Source: Halalkalibaculum roseum (GTDB lineage Bacteria > Bacteroidota > Rhodothermia > Balneolales > Balneolaceae). Taken from it: DNA of 64,000 bases. The notes beneath the pieces were generated by a model. That model saw only the letters and a list, made by a program, of their open reading frames with translations. It was not told the DNA's origin and ran no database searches. Made by a program: the position numbers and the translations under genes. Position 1 is the stretch's first letter, and each line of letters starts with the position of its first letter. The stretch is taken from NCBI RefSeq assembly GCF_011059145.1, contig NZ_JAALLT010000002.1, forward strand, positions 310,001 to 374,000, read 5' to 3'. Below are positions 9,646-18,135 of this stretch, piece by piece.

Positions 9646-11193
9646 ATGGATAAATCTGCTAAAAAACCGGCGCTGAGTTTCTGGGATATCTGGAACATGA
9701 GTTTCGGTTTCCTGGGTATCCAGTTCGGCTTTGCCCTACAGAATGCCAATGTAAGCCGAATTTTTGAAACCCTCGGTGCTTCCATCGATGATATTCCCAT
9801 ACTCTGGATCGCCGCACCGGTTACGGGACTTGTAGTACAGCCTATTATAGGTCACCTAAGTGACCGGACGTGGAATCGCCTGGGACGTCGCAGGCCCTAT
9901 TTCCTTTTTGGGGCAATATTTGCCTCATTAGCCCTTATTGTGATGCCCAATTCGCCCGTCCTGTGGGTTGCCGCGGGAATGCTCTGGATTATGGACGCCT
10001 CTATCAACATATCCATGGAACCTTTCCGGGCATTTGTTGGGGATATGCTTCCTTCCCATCAGCGAACCAAAGGTTTTGCTATGCAGAGCTTCTTTATCGG
10101 CACAGGGGCTGTTGTAGCTTCCCTGTTACCATGGATGATGACTAACTGGTTTGGTGTTACCAATACAGCACCTGCCGGAGAAATACCCCCATCGGTGAAA
10201 TGGTCTTTCTACATTGGGGCTTTTGCCTTCTTCTTTTCTGTGCTATGGACAGTCGTGCGCGTTAAGGAATATCCGCCTGAAGAATTTGAAAAATTTTCAG
10301 AAGGTGACGGGAGCAGTGACTCCCTGATCGATGCCGGAGGTGAAGCGGGCACTGAAATCAAAGAAGGAGAGGGGGCTCGCAAACTTTACTTTGGTTTTGT
10401 ATCTGCTGTGCTGGGCTTGATCGGAAGCTATATTGTGTATACCAACCAGTACCAGAAGGAACTATATGTGCTTTCCGTTGGACTGGTAGCCCTTGGCTTG
10501 ATAATGGTAGCCGCTGCCTTATTGCAGAAAAAGGGCAAAACAGAACAGGGTCTGGTAGTAGTAATGAACGATTTTTTGAACATGCCAAAGACCATGTTCC
10601 AGTTATCCTTTGTACAATTCTTTTCTTGGTTTGCCCTCTTTGCCATGTGGATCTACACGACGGCGGCAGTGACTTCCCATATCTACGGTACCAGCGATAC
10701 CACCTCATTGCTATATAACGAGGGTGCTGACTGGGTGGGTGTTTGCTTTGGTGCCTATAACGGTTTTGCTGCAATGGTCGCTTTTGCTCTGCCACCGCTA
10801 GCAAAAATCATGAGTAGAAAAGTAGTACACGCACTATCGCTGCTAATCGGGGGCATCAGCCTGGCCGGGATCTACTTTATGAGTGATCCCAATATGCTCT
10901 TGTTCTCTATGGTGGGCATCGGTCTGGCATGGGCAAGCATTTTGGCCATACCCTATGCCATACTTTCTGGCGCCTTACCCGCAAAAAAAATGGGAGTGTA
11001 TATGGGCATATTTAACTTTTTTATCGTTATTCCACAGATTGTAGCCGCCAGCATCCTTGGTTTTATGCTCCGCAATTATTTTGAGGGAGAAGCCATTTAT
11101 GCCTTGGTTATGGGCGGTGTATCTATGATTCTAGCTGCCGTGATGATGCTGTTTGTGGATGATGTCGATGAAGAAGAGGCATCAATTATTTAG
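9646..11193 (+). CDS. SLC45-like MFS sugar transporter
   Basis: A 515-residue polytopic membrane protein with about twelve helices split by a charged central loop (about residues 215-245). The segment PIIGHLSDRTWNRLGRRRPY after the second helix is the hallmark of the SLC45/plant sucrose transporter/GPH-like group of the major facilitator superfamily, and FGIQFGFALQNANV-type sequence in helix 1 is typical of the Bacteroidota members found in maltose operons. It most likely imports maltose or short maltodextrins together with a cation. Position between two GH13 genes supports that role. Confidence 0.9.
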   Translation: MDKSAKKPALSFWDIWNMSFGFLGIQFGFALQNANVSRIFETLGASIDDIPILWIAAPVTGLVVQPIIGHLSDRTWNRLGRRRPYFLFGAIFASLALIVMPNSPVLWVAAGMLWIMDASINISMEPFRAFVGDMLPSHQRTKGFAMQSFFIGTGAVVASLLPWMMTNWFGVTNTAPAGEIPPSVKWSFYIGAFAFFFSVLWTVVRVKEYPPEEFEKFSEGDGSSDSLIDAGGEAGTEIKEGEGARKLYFGFVSAVLGLIGSYIVYTNQYQKELYVLSVGLVALGLIMVAAALLQKKGKTEQGLVVVMNDFLNMPKTMFQLSFVQFFSWFALFAMWIYTTAAVTSHIYGTSDTTSLLYNEGADWVGVCFGAYNGFAAMVAFALPPLAKIMSRKVVHALSLLIGGISLAGIYFMSDPNMLLFSMVGIGLAWASILAIPYAILSGALPAKKMGVYMGIFNFFIVIPQIVAASILGFMLRNYFEGEAIYALVMGGVSMILAAVMMLFVDDVDEEEASII

Positions 11194-11220
11194 CTTTCCT
11201 GCTAATTTTTTTATTTCTTC

Positions 11221-13044
11221 ATGTTTTCATTTTTTCGAACCCTGATCTTACTAATTGCAATTACATTAATGTCATCTTTTCAAAACGATTCTACAGCCGT
11301 GCAGGTACAAAAAGCAGAGTATTCAGCTCCTGAATGGGCAAAAAAAGTAATTTGGTATCAAATATTTCCGGAACGCTTTAATAACGGAGATCCTTCGAAC
11401 GACCCCACCCCGGATAGGGTGGCAGGCAAATTTGAACTGCCCGATAATTGGGAAATTTCTCCCTGGACGGGCGACTGGTACGAAAGGGCTGAATGGGAAA
11501 AAGATATAGGTCCCAAGTTTCGTGATGCTGTATTTTTTCGACGCTACGGTGGAGATCTTCAGGGCATTATCGACAAACTGGATTATTTACAGGATCTGGG
11601 CATAGGGGCGATATATCTGAATCCGGTGTTTGACGCCGTATCATTGCATAAATATGATACCAGCCACTATCGTCATATAGATCGCTTCTTTGGTCCTGAT
11701 CCGGAAGGAGATACCGCCATCATGGAACAGGAAAATCCTTCTGATCCCTCTACCTGGAAATGGACTTCCGCCGACAAGCTGTTCCTGGAACTCGTGAAAG
11801 AAGTGCATCGTCGGGATATGAAAATAATCATAGACGGTGTATTCAATCACACGGGAACTGATTTCTGGGCATTTAATGACCTGGAAAAGAACCAGCGTTC
11901 TTCAGACTACAAAGAGTGGTATGATGTAATATCCTTTGATGATCCGGATTCTCCCGAGGTTAATGAATTTGACTACAATGGGTGGTGGGGAATAAAAGAC
12001 CTGCCCGAGCTTAAGGAAGAAGATGGAAATCTTGTAGAACCGGTTCGTAACCATATTGCGAATATCACACGTCGTTGGATGGCTCCGGACGGAAATATTG
12101 AAAATGGAGTAGACGGTTGGCGTCTTGACGTACCCGAAGAGATCGGGACTCCATTTTGGGTTGACTGGTGTAATTTGGTTAGAAGTATTAACCCTGAGGC
12201 CTATATCGTAGGTGAGATTTGGGATGATAAGGCTACTCACTATCTCAATGACGACCTTTTTACTGCTGTGATGAATTACCAATTTGCCAAAGCCGTACAA
12301 GACTACATGATTGACCGTGAACTTTCGGCTAATGACTTTGCAAACCGGCTCAAAGGCGTCAGAGAGAGTTTCCCGGATGAAGCCAACTATGTTGTTCAAA
12401 ACCTGATGGACAGTCATGATACTCCCCGTGTGGCTTCAATGATTCTAAATCCGGGAAGAGAGTATGATAAAGAGGGAACCCCTGAAGAAGGCTTTGACGT
12501 ACGCAAACCGACCGAAGAGGAGCGAAAGGTTCAGCGCTTAATAGCCCTGTTTCAATATACCTACGTCGGGGCTCCAATGATATTTTACGGCACAGAAGCA
12601 GGAATGTGGGGAGCCGATGATCCCGATGATCGCAAACCCATGGTCTGGCCGGACAGAGTATATGCTGTTGAGAAGACCCATCCGCTGGTCGGAGACAGAC
12701 CGGCTGATGAAAATACCTTTGATCATGATCTATTCAACTGGTATAAGCAATTGGCGCATATCAGGAACAAGCACGAAGCACTGCAGACCGGAAAATTTGA
12801 ATCGCTGACTGTTGATTCTGAAAAGAACATTTACAGTTTTGCCCGGTACAGCGACAAAAACGAATACTTGGTAGTGGTTATGAACAGGTCAGAACATGAA
12901 CAATATGTTGAGATATCTCTGGATCGTTTTAATACAGAATCCGGTACTATTACCGATCTGATATCTGGTAATGAGTTTAACCTCGAAGGCAACATGCTTA
13001 AAATTTCCCTTCCTCCGGTTTCCGGTTTAATACTTTCCCCATAA
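11221..13044 (+). CDS. Secreted GH13 amylase/neopullulanase-type enzyme
   Basis: 607 residues with an N-terminal hydrophobic signal (residues 5-19) and a full GH13 barrel. Signatures: WYQIFPERFNNGD opening the barrel, DGVFNHTG, GWRLDVPEE (nucleophile near 303), VGEIWDD (acid/base near 332) and MDSHDTPR (Asp near 400), then a C-terminal beta domain. The opening resembles neopullulanase/cyclomaltodextrinase and related alpha-glucosidases. It lacks a lipobox, unlike the first GH13 of the operon, so the pair may act in different compartments. Likely role: hydrolysis of maltodextrins or branched oligosaccharides in the periplasm. Confidence 0.92.
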   Translation: MFSFFRTLILLIAITLMSSFQNDSTAVQVQKAEYSAPEWAKKVIWYQIFPERFNNGDPSNDPTPDRVAGKFELPDNWEISPWTGDWYERAEWEKDIGPKFRDAVFFRRYGGDLQGIIDKLDYLQDLGIGAIYLNPVFDAVSLHKYDTSHYRHIDRFFGPDPEGDTAIMEQENPSDPSTWKWTSADKLFLELVKEVHRRDMKIIIDGVFNHTGTDFWAFNDLEKNQRSSDYKEWYDVISFDDPDSPEVNEFDYNGWWGIKDLPELKEEDGNLVEPVRNHIANITRRWMAPDGNIENGVDGWRLDVPEEIGTPFWVDWCNLVRSINPEAYIVGEIWDDKATHYLNDDLFTAVMNYQFAKAVQDYMIDRELSANDFANRLKGVRESFPDEANYVVQNLMDSHDTPRVASMILNPGREYDKEGTPEEGFDVRKPTEEERKVQRLIALFQYTYVGAPMIFYGTEAGMWGADDPDDRKPMVWPDRVYAVEKTHPLVGDRPADENTFDHDLFNWYKQLAHIRNKHEALQTGKFESLTVDSEKNIYSFARYSDKNEYLVVVMNRSEHEQYVEISLDRFNTESGTITDLISGNEFNLEGNMLKISLPPVSGLILSP

Positions 13045-13049
13045 ATTTC

Positions 13050-13592
13050 ATGAAGCTTGACCAAAAATATTTTGTTCCTTTCCTGGCAGTTGCAGCCATA
13101 CTCACTGCGATTCTGATTACCTTCTTTACTATAAGCAGTCAGAAGGGGCAACGTCAGGTATTTCGTGATTTTGTGATGCAGCAGGATACCCTCAGGTATG
13201 AAAGAATGCCTCTTCTGAATGAAGAAGACAGCCTTTCTGTTTCTGACTTCAAAGGCAAGTTTGTCATACTGGACTTTTGGGCAACATGGTCCAACTTTTC
13301 AGAAGATGTTCATTTTCAAATATCTGAGTTAGCCAGGCAGCATGCCGACACCCTGCAAGTTATTGCCGGTGTAGTTGAAGACCGCCAAGAGAAAATTGAC
13401 GCTTATATTGAGAGACATGACTATCCCTTTCATTTTGTGGAGGGAACCACAGTGTTCAACAAATACGATATTCCCGGTATGCCTACTGAAATTGTGTATA
13501 ATCCGGAAGGTGAGATCATCGATGTATTTTTTGGATATCCCGATTCTACGCAATTTGACAGTCTGAGAATCTTATTAAACAATGGAAGATGA
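13050..13592 (+). CDS. TlpA/redoxin-like protein lacking the CxxC motif
   Basis: A 180-residue protein anchored by one N-terminal helix (about residues 9-28) with a thioredoxin fold facing the periplasm. The strand and active-site region read VILDFWATWSNFSED, so the usual WCxxC cysteines are replaced by Ser81 and Ser84; the cis-proline segment GMPTE (Pro145) is kept. It therefore cannot do thiol-disulfide exchange and may bind partners or act as a scaffold. It starts 5 bases after the GH13 stop, and its last 11 bases overlap the start of the next gene, so it is translationally linked to both. Confidence 0.85.
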   Translation: MKLDQKYFVPFLAVAAILTAILITFFTISSQKGQRQVFRDFVMQQDTLRYERMPLLNEEDSLSVSDFKGKFVILDFWATWSNFSEDVHFQISELARQHADTLQVIAGVVEDRQEKIDAYIERHDYPFHFVEGTTVFNKYDIPGMPTEIVYNPEGEIIDVFFGYPDSTQFDSLRILLNNGR

Positions 13593-14448
13593 CCGGTGGG
13601 TTATTTACGATGGAACGCTTATAAGGGCATCACAGCCTGCGGTGCCGGTAGAATCCAGAGGGCTAATGTATGGTGAAGGGTGTTTTGAAACACTGAGAGC
13701 GTATCAAGGAGCTTTTTTTAAAGCAGGGGACCATCTGGAAAGACTCAGGCAAGCCGCCGAGTTTCTGGATTTTTCATTCCCTGATATTTTAAAGTATAAC
13801 TCATTCAGACAGCTCTCAAGGAAATTACTTGAGAAGAATAATCTTTCCGAAGTCGATGCTGTCATTCGCCTACAGCTGTGGAGTTCCGGTGATAGGGGAT
13901 ATGGACTTAAATCCAATCCTGATTTACACTATTCGATGATAGCAAGTCGGCTTCCCAATTATCCCACTGATACTACTCTTGCAACTGTTGAAACTAGGCG
14001 CATCCCTTCTAAATCCCTACCATCGCATTTTAAACTGACCAATAACATTAATTATATCACTGCTGCCAGGCAGGCAGCTAAACAGGGTGCCAATGACGCG
14101 CTGATGTTAACTGTTGATGAAAAAGTTTCAGAAACGACTATTGCCAATCTTTTTTGGTTAAAGGGAAATACGGTTTATACCCCTTCAAAAGCCTGTGACC
14201 TGCTGCCCGGCATAACCAGGAATTCCCTGATCGACTTATTGCTTGGATTTTCATCATACGAGTTTAAAGAAGGGGAGTACGACCTGGAACAAATATATAG
14301 TGCAGATTCAGTGTGGATCTGTAATTCCCTGAGGCATATCATTGGTGTTTCCCGAATTGATGATCACAGTTTTGATAGTGATCATGATTTTCTGAAACAA
14401 TTAAAAGAGACATTCGAGAATCACGTGCAATCCAAACTGGAAATCTGA
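13582..14448 (+). CDS. pabC: Class IV aminotransferase, probable 4-amino-4-deoxychorismate lyase
   Basis: A 288-residue fold-type IV PLP enzyme. It has the opening RGLMYGEGCFETLRAYQG, a PLP-lysine region FKLTNNINYI, and the downstream signature VSETTIANLF typical of the BCAT/D-amino-acid transaminase/ADC lyase family. The lyase role, releasing pyruvate from aminodeoxychorismate to give p-aminobenzoate for folate synthesis, is inferred from the pabB gene that begins one base after its stop. A branched-chain aminotransferase cannot be fully excluded from sequence alone. It overlaps the preceding TlpA-like gene by 11 bases. Confidence 0.8.
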   Translation: MEDDRWVIYDGTLIRASQPAVPVESRGLMYGEGCFETLRAYQGAFFKAGDHLERLRQAAEFLDFSFPDILKYNSFRQLSRKLLEKNNLSEVDAVIRLQLWSSGDRGYGLKSNPDLHYSMIASRLPNYPTDTTLATVETRRIPSKSLPSHFKLTNNINYITAARQAAKQGANDALMLTVDEKVSETTIANLFWLKGNTVYTPSKACDLLPGITRNSLIDLLLGFSSYEFKEGEYDLEQIYSADSVWICNSLRHIIGVSRIDDHSFDSDHDFLKQLKETFENHVQSKLEI

Positions 14449-14449
14449 T

Positions 14450-15715
14450 ATGGACAGCCGCCTCGATTCACTGATAAAAATGTATTCAGAGAAAGGTCCG
14501 GTTATTCTACTCGAATCCCAATCCGAAGATCACCCTGCAAGCCGGTATTCTTATTTAGCAGCCATTCCGGAGGCATCCATCGAGGCGAAAGGAACTGAGG
14601 TTACAATCTTCCATAAAGGTGACAAAAAGAAGTTTTCTGAAAATCCTCTGGAAGCACTAGGCAGGTTTTATGAAGAACAGTCAGATTGGATGTTCGGTTA
14701 TCTGGGCTATGATCTGAAGAACTTCATTGAAAAGCTAACTTCTGAGAATAGAGATCAGGTTCAGGCACCTGATCTCTATTTTATTGTACCCGGGGTGCTG
14801 ATCAGGTATGACCGTCAAAAGAATAACTTAGAGTACATAAAAGGGAGACCGGCGAAGGAAGAGAGAGCGGGAACGGCACAGGGAAATAGTCCTCAAATCT
14901 CCTCTTTAGGCTACACGGTCACTCGCAATGACTACCTGCAATGTATTGAAGAAGCCCAGAGACGCATTACGGAGGGAGATTTCTATGAGTTGAACCTATC
15001 ACATCAGTTGAAAGCCGACTTTGAGGGTGATCCCTTTGCGTTGTATAAGAAAATGAGAGACATAGGACCAGTGCCTTTTGGAGCCTACATAGAAATTGAA
15101 AATATAGCAATATGCAGCATGTCTCCGGAAAGGTTTCTGGCAAGGGAGGCTAACCGCGTTTACTCTCAGCCGATTAAAGGTACCATTCAACGTGGTGCTG
15201 ATGAATCGAATGATCAGAGACTGAGGGCTGAATTGAGCAGTTCTGTTAAAGACAGGGCAGAGAACTTGATGATAGTGGACCTGGTACGTAATGATCTAAG
15301 CAAAATCGCCCGAAAGGGAAGCGTCAAGGTTTCGGATTTATTTCAAATTCAGACTTTTGGAACCGTTCACCAAATGGTTTCCACGGTTGAGGCAGAGTCA
15401 GAAACGGAAAATCCAATAGAGATCATCAAAGCTTGCTATCCTATGGGTTCCATGACAGGCGCCCCTAAGATAAGTGCCATGAAGGCAATTGAAGAGCTGG
15501 AAAATTACCGGAGAGGTATCTATTCGGGAGCCATAGGCTATTTCAAACCAAACGGGGAATTCGATTTCAATGTGGTTATTCGAACCGCGATAATTACCGG
15601 CGATAATCTGTTCTACTCGGTAGGTGGTGCCATTACGGGGGATTCTGATCCGGAACTGGAGTGGGAGGAGACTTTGGTCAAAGCAAGGGCGCTAACAAAG
15701 GTTCTTAAGGAGTGA
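14450..15715 (+). CDS. pabB: Aminodeoxychorismate synthase component I
   Basis: A 421-residue chorismate-binding enzyme that aminates chorismate to 4-amino-4-deoxychorismate with ammonia from a PabA glutaminase. The conserved block reads PIKGTIQRGADE: lysine in PIKGT is characteristic of PabB, while TrpE has PIAGT. The C-terminal GSMTGAPKISAM signature and the metal-binding glutamate segment are present. No pabA is in the window, so the amidotransferase must lie elsewhere or be shared with tryptophan synthesis. It ends the long + strand run that starts at the LacI gene; no clear terminator follows. Confidence 0.92.
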   Translation: MDSRLDSLIKMYSEKGPVILLESQSEDHPASRYSYLAAIPEASIEAKGTEVTIFHKGDKKKFSENPLEALGRFYEEQSDWMFGYLGYDLKNFIEKLTSENRDQVQAPDLYFIVPGVLIRYDRQKNNLEYIKGRPAKEERAGTAQGNSPQISSLGYTVTRNDYLQCIEEAQRRITEGDFYELNLSHQLKADFEGDPFALYKKMRDIGPVPFGAYIEIENIAICSMSPERFLAREANRVYSQPIKGTIQRGADESNDQRLRAELSSSVKDRAENLMIVDLVRNDLSKIARKGSVKVSDLFQIQTFGTVHQMVSTVEAESETENPIEIIKACYPMGSMTGAPKISAMKAIEELENYRRGIYSGAIGYFKPNGEFDFNVVIRTAIITGDNLFYSVGGAITGDSDPELEWEETLVKARALTKVLKE

Positions 15716-15769
15716 ACCTCATCTTTTGTTTCGGTCCCGTAATTTTTAAACCTGTTCCGATTTCTTTTA

Positions 15770-16024
15770 TCAGGACTTTGACCCTTTTCTCTTACGCATT
15801 TGCTCCAGTCGAAGCCAGAATTCTTTGGAAGTATTCAATCCCGCTGCCAGGTGGCAGGCACGCATTTCGGTGACAGATAGTTTTCCGTCAAGAAGGAGAT
15901 TGACTTCCTGAACAGGCATCATCAAAATAGATGCCAACTCATCTGGCGTCCAGTTATTGGGGACAAGATAATTTCTCTCTAAAACCTCTCCCGGGCTGAG
16001 CTCTTTATACCTTTTTTGCGGCAT
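15770..16024 (-). CDS. HigA-like HTH protein without a toxin partner
   Basis: An 84-residue protein resembling HigA-type antitoxins: the opening ELSPGEVLERNYLVPNNWTP, a helix-turn-helix (WTPDELASILMMPVQEVNLL, about residues 26-45) and the ending CHLAAGLNTSKEFWLRLEQM match the family layout. HigA proteins neutralise a HigB ribonuclease and repress their own promoter. No HigB-like reading frame lies on either side: a convergent pabB ends 55 bases away and 212 bases of non-coding DNA lie upstream. It may be a solitary regulator or the remnant of a lost module. Confidence 0.75.
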   Translation of the reverse strand: MPQKRYKELSPGEVLERNYLVPNNWTPDELASILMMPVQEVNLLLDGKLSVTEMRACHLAAGLNTSKEFWLRLEQMRKRKGSKS

Positions 16025-16236
16025 AGTCTAACTCTTTTTTGTCTTGATTTACTGATCTATAAACCCCCATGCAACCTAAGCCTAACTTTTACAAGGCCTT
16101 AAGCATTTAGTATAAAACAGCTCGCCAAAAAATGGAATTAAAATTCAATAATATATCTTGTAGCCTCTTACTTGAAATGAATTCTCTGACTATTAAGTTA
16201 AAGCCATAGAATCAAAACATTTTTAAAACCCCTAAC

Positions 16237-17736
16237 ATGAGCGAACTGCACAAATCAGTATCTACACTTGGTGCGCTAAAAAAGAGTAAGTGGCAATCGG
16301 TAACAGTTAAAGAGGAGATACGGCGAAATGTCGTAAAGAAAATTAAATCCGGAGAGACACTCTTTCCGGGCATTAAAGGATACGAGAAGTCGGTAATTCC
16401 GCAGCTGCAGCACGCTCTGCTTGCCAAGCATGATATTATACTCCTTGGTTTGCGGGGGCAAGCCAAGACAAGGATTTTACGCCTGATGACCAACTTCCTC
16501 GATGAGTGGATTCCGGTAGTGAAAGGCTCCGAAATCAACGACGATCCTTTTAATCCGGTATCCAAGCAATCACGGGAGCTGCTTGAGGAGCAGGGTGATG
16601 AACTTCAAATCGAATGGCTTCACAGAAGCGAACGCTACGGGGAAAAACTGGCCACACCTGATACTACTGTGGCTGACTTGATAGGAGATATTGATCCCAT
16701 TAAAGCGGCTACCCAAAAGCTTACGCTGGCTGATGAAAATGTAATTAACTTCGGTCTTGTGCCGCGTACCAATCGGGGAATTTTTGGAATCAATGAATTG
16801 CCGGATCTGCAACCGCGCATTCAGGTTGCCTTGCTGAACATCATGCAGGAGAGAGACATACAGATTCGCGGATTCAATATTCGTATTCCACTGGATGTGG
16901 CCATGGTCTTTTCAGCAAATCCGGAAGATTATACCAGCAGAGGTAATATTATTACACCGCTGAAAGACCGCATCGATTCTCAGATCATGACACACTATCC
17001 CCGTGAAATTGAGATCGGTATGGATATCACTTCGCAGGAAGCATGGACCAGCAGGGACGACCTTGTGGAAGTGGAGGTTTCCCGCCTGATGAAGGAACTT
17101 ATTGAACAGACAGCCTTTGAGGCGCGCAATTCAGAGTATATCGATCAGAAAAGCGGGGTCTCGACACGAATGACTATTACTGCTATGGAGCAGCTCATAT
17201 CTGCTGCCGAGCGACGGGCACTAATGAACGAGGAAAACAAGACTTCGGCAAGGATTACTGACCTGTACCATATTGTCCCGGCCTTAACAGGCAAGCTGGA
17301 ACTTGTGTACGAAGGCGAACAGGAAGGTGCTATTAATGTGGCTAAACATTTAATCGGCAAGGCAATAAAAAAGACACTTCTGAAGTATTTCCCGGATCCG
17401 CAGCATCAGAAAAAGCAGGAAGAAGGTGCGTACGATGCCATTTTGAACTGGTTCACTGCGGGAAATGATTTAGATCTGACGGATCACGATTCATCTAAAG
17501 AGTACAAAAAACTACTTAAGAGTGTGGACGGCTTAGAGGAGTTTTTCGAAAAACACGGCGATGATTCGTTAAGCGAAGACCCTTTAGTTGTGATGGAATT
17601 CATCCTTGAAGCCCTTCACCAGCACTCCATGATCGGTAAGGAAGACATGGATGACAAGCGCTCTTACAGCGACATGCTGGGCAGTATGCTGGGATCGATG
17701 GGTGACATGGACGACTTTGAAGATTTTGATGCCTAG
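16237..17736 (+). CDS. ChlI/MoxR-like AAA+ ATPase
   Basis: A 499-residue AAA+ protein related to magnesium-chelatase subunit I and MoxR ATPases. Seen features: an altered Walker A, GLRGQAKTR (alanine where the usual glycine precedes lysine), Walker B and following loop GIFGINELPDLQPRIQVALL, and sensor-type sequence FSANPEDYTSRG. The C-terminal part (about residues 380-499) is acidic and helical and ends in an Asp/Met-rich tail. Such proteins usually work with a von Willebrand A-domain partner to remodel or insert metal into targets, but none is adjacent. It is not a bchI or a sigma-54 activator despite partial similarity. Function unknown. Confidence 0.8.
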   Translation: MSELHKSVSTLGALKKSKWQSVTVKEEIRRNVVKKIKSGETLFPGIKGYEKSVIPQLQHALLAKHDIILLGLRGQAKTRILRLMTNFLDEWIPVVKGSEINDDPFNPVSKQSRELLEEQGDELQIEWLHRSERYGEKLATPDTTVADLIGDIDPIKAATQKLTLADENVINFGLVPRTNRGIFGINELPDLQPRIQVALLNIMQERDIQIRGFNIRIPLDVAMVFSANPEDYTSRGNIITPLKDRIDSQIMTHYPREIEIGMDITSQEAWTSRDDLVEVEVSRLMKELIEQTAFEARNSEYIDQKSGVSTRMTITAMEQLISAAERRALMNEENKTSARITDLYHIVPALTGKLELVYEGEQEGAINVAKHLIGKAIKKTLLKYFPDPQHQKKQEEGAYDAILNWFTAGNDLDLTDHDSSKEYKKLLKSVDGLEEFFEKHGDDSLSEDPLVVMEFILEALHQHSMIGKEDMDDKRSYSDMLGSMLGSMGDMDDFEDFDA

Positions 17737-17741
17737 TGTGA

Positions 17742-17772
17742 TTGCAAATCGACAGTTATAATCGTATATTTG
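17742..17772 (+). promoter_or_regulatory. Bacteroidota-type promoter before rpmE
   Basis: A ttg at 17742-17744 and tatatttg at 17765-17772 are separated by 20 bases, fitting the -33 TTG / -7 TAnnTTTG pattern of the Bacteroidota housekeeping sigma factor. It lies just after the upstream stop and about 38 bases before the rpmE start, the expected place for an independent promoter. Confidence 0.4.
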
Positions 17773-17810
17773 CTGATCTGAAACCAAGATAAAAGAAAGA
17801 TTTTTTACCC

Positions 17811-18026
17811 ATGAAGAAAGGAATTCACCCAGATTACGAAGAGATTACCGTTGTATTGAGCGACGGCACCGAGTTTAAGACCCGTAGCACAATGGATGTG
17901 AAAGGAGATACCTACCGCAGTGAGGTTGATTCAAAAAATCACCCGTTTTACACCGATAATCTTAAACTGCAGAAGAAAGCTGACCGTATTGATCGCTTCA
18001 ATAAGCGTTACGGTAAAGACAACTGA
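17811..18026 (+). CDS. rpmE: 50S ribosomal protein L31
   Basis: A 71-residue ribosomal protein L31. The N-terminus MKKGIHPDYEEITVVLSDGT and the ending HPFYTDNLKLQKKADRIDRF are diagnostic. It has none of the zinc-binding cysteines of the zinc-ribbon form (the CxxC position reads LSDG), so it is a zinc-independent variant that would stay on the ribosome when zinc is scarce. It has its own promoter-like site upstream and an intrinsic terminator 20 bases downstream, so it is probably monocistronic. Confidence 0.95.
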   Translation: MKKGIHPDYEEITVVLSDGTEFKTRSTMDVKGDTYRSEVDSKNHPFYTDNLKLQKKADRIDRFNKRYGKDN

Positions 18027-18045
18027 TTCACGTTTATCATATTCT

Positions 18046-18083
18046 AAAGGATGCTTTGGCGTTGCCATGGCATCCTTTTTTAT
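18046..18083 (+). terminator. Intrinsic terminator of rpmE
   Basis: The arms aaaggatgc (18046-18054) and gcatccttt (18070-18078) pair perfectly, with an inner tggc/gcca extension, and are followed by a run of T. It sits 20 bases after the rpmE stop. Confidence 0.85.
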
Positions 18084-18135
18084 TTAACCAGGTTTCATAT
18101 AACGAAGTATAGTTTCTTCTGCGAAACTTCCCGCC

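Noticed and set aside
14450-15715. Anthranilate synthase component I (TrpE)
   Set aside because: The PIKGT lysine and the adjacent pabC favour PabB; TrpE has PIAGT.
16237-17736. Chlorophyll/bacteriochlorophyll magnesium chelatase (bchI)
   Set aside because: No other chlorophyll gene is present and the P-loop and tail differ; called ChlI/MoxR-like only.
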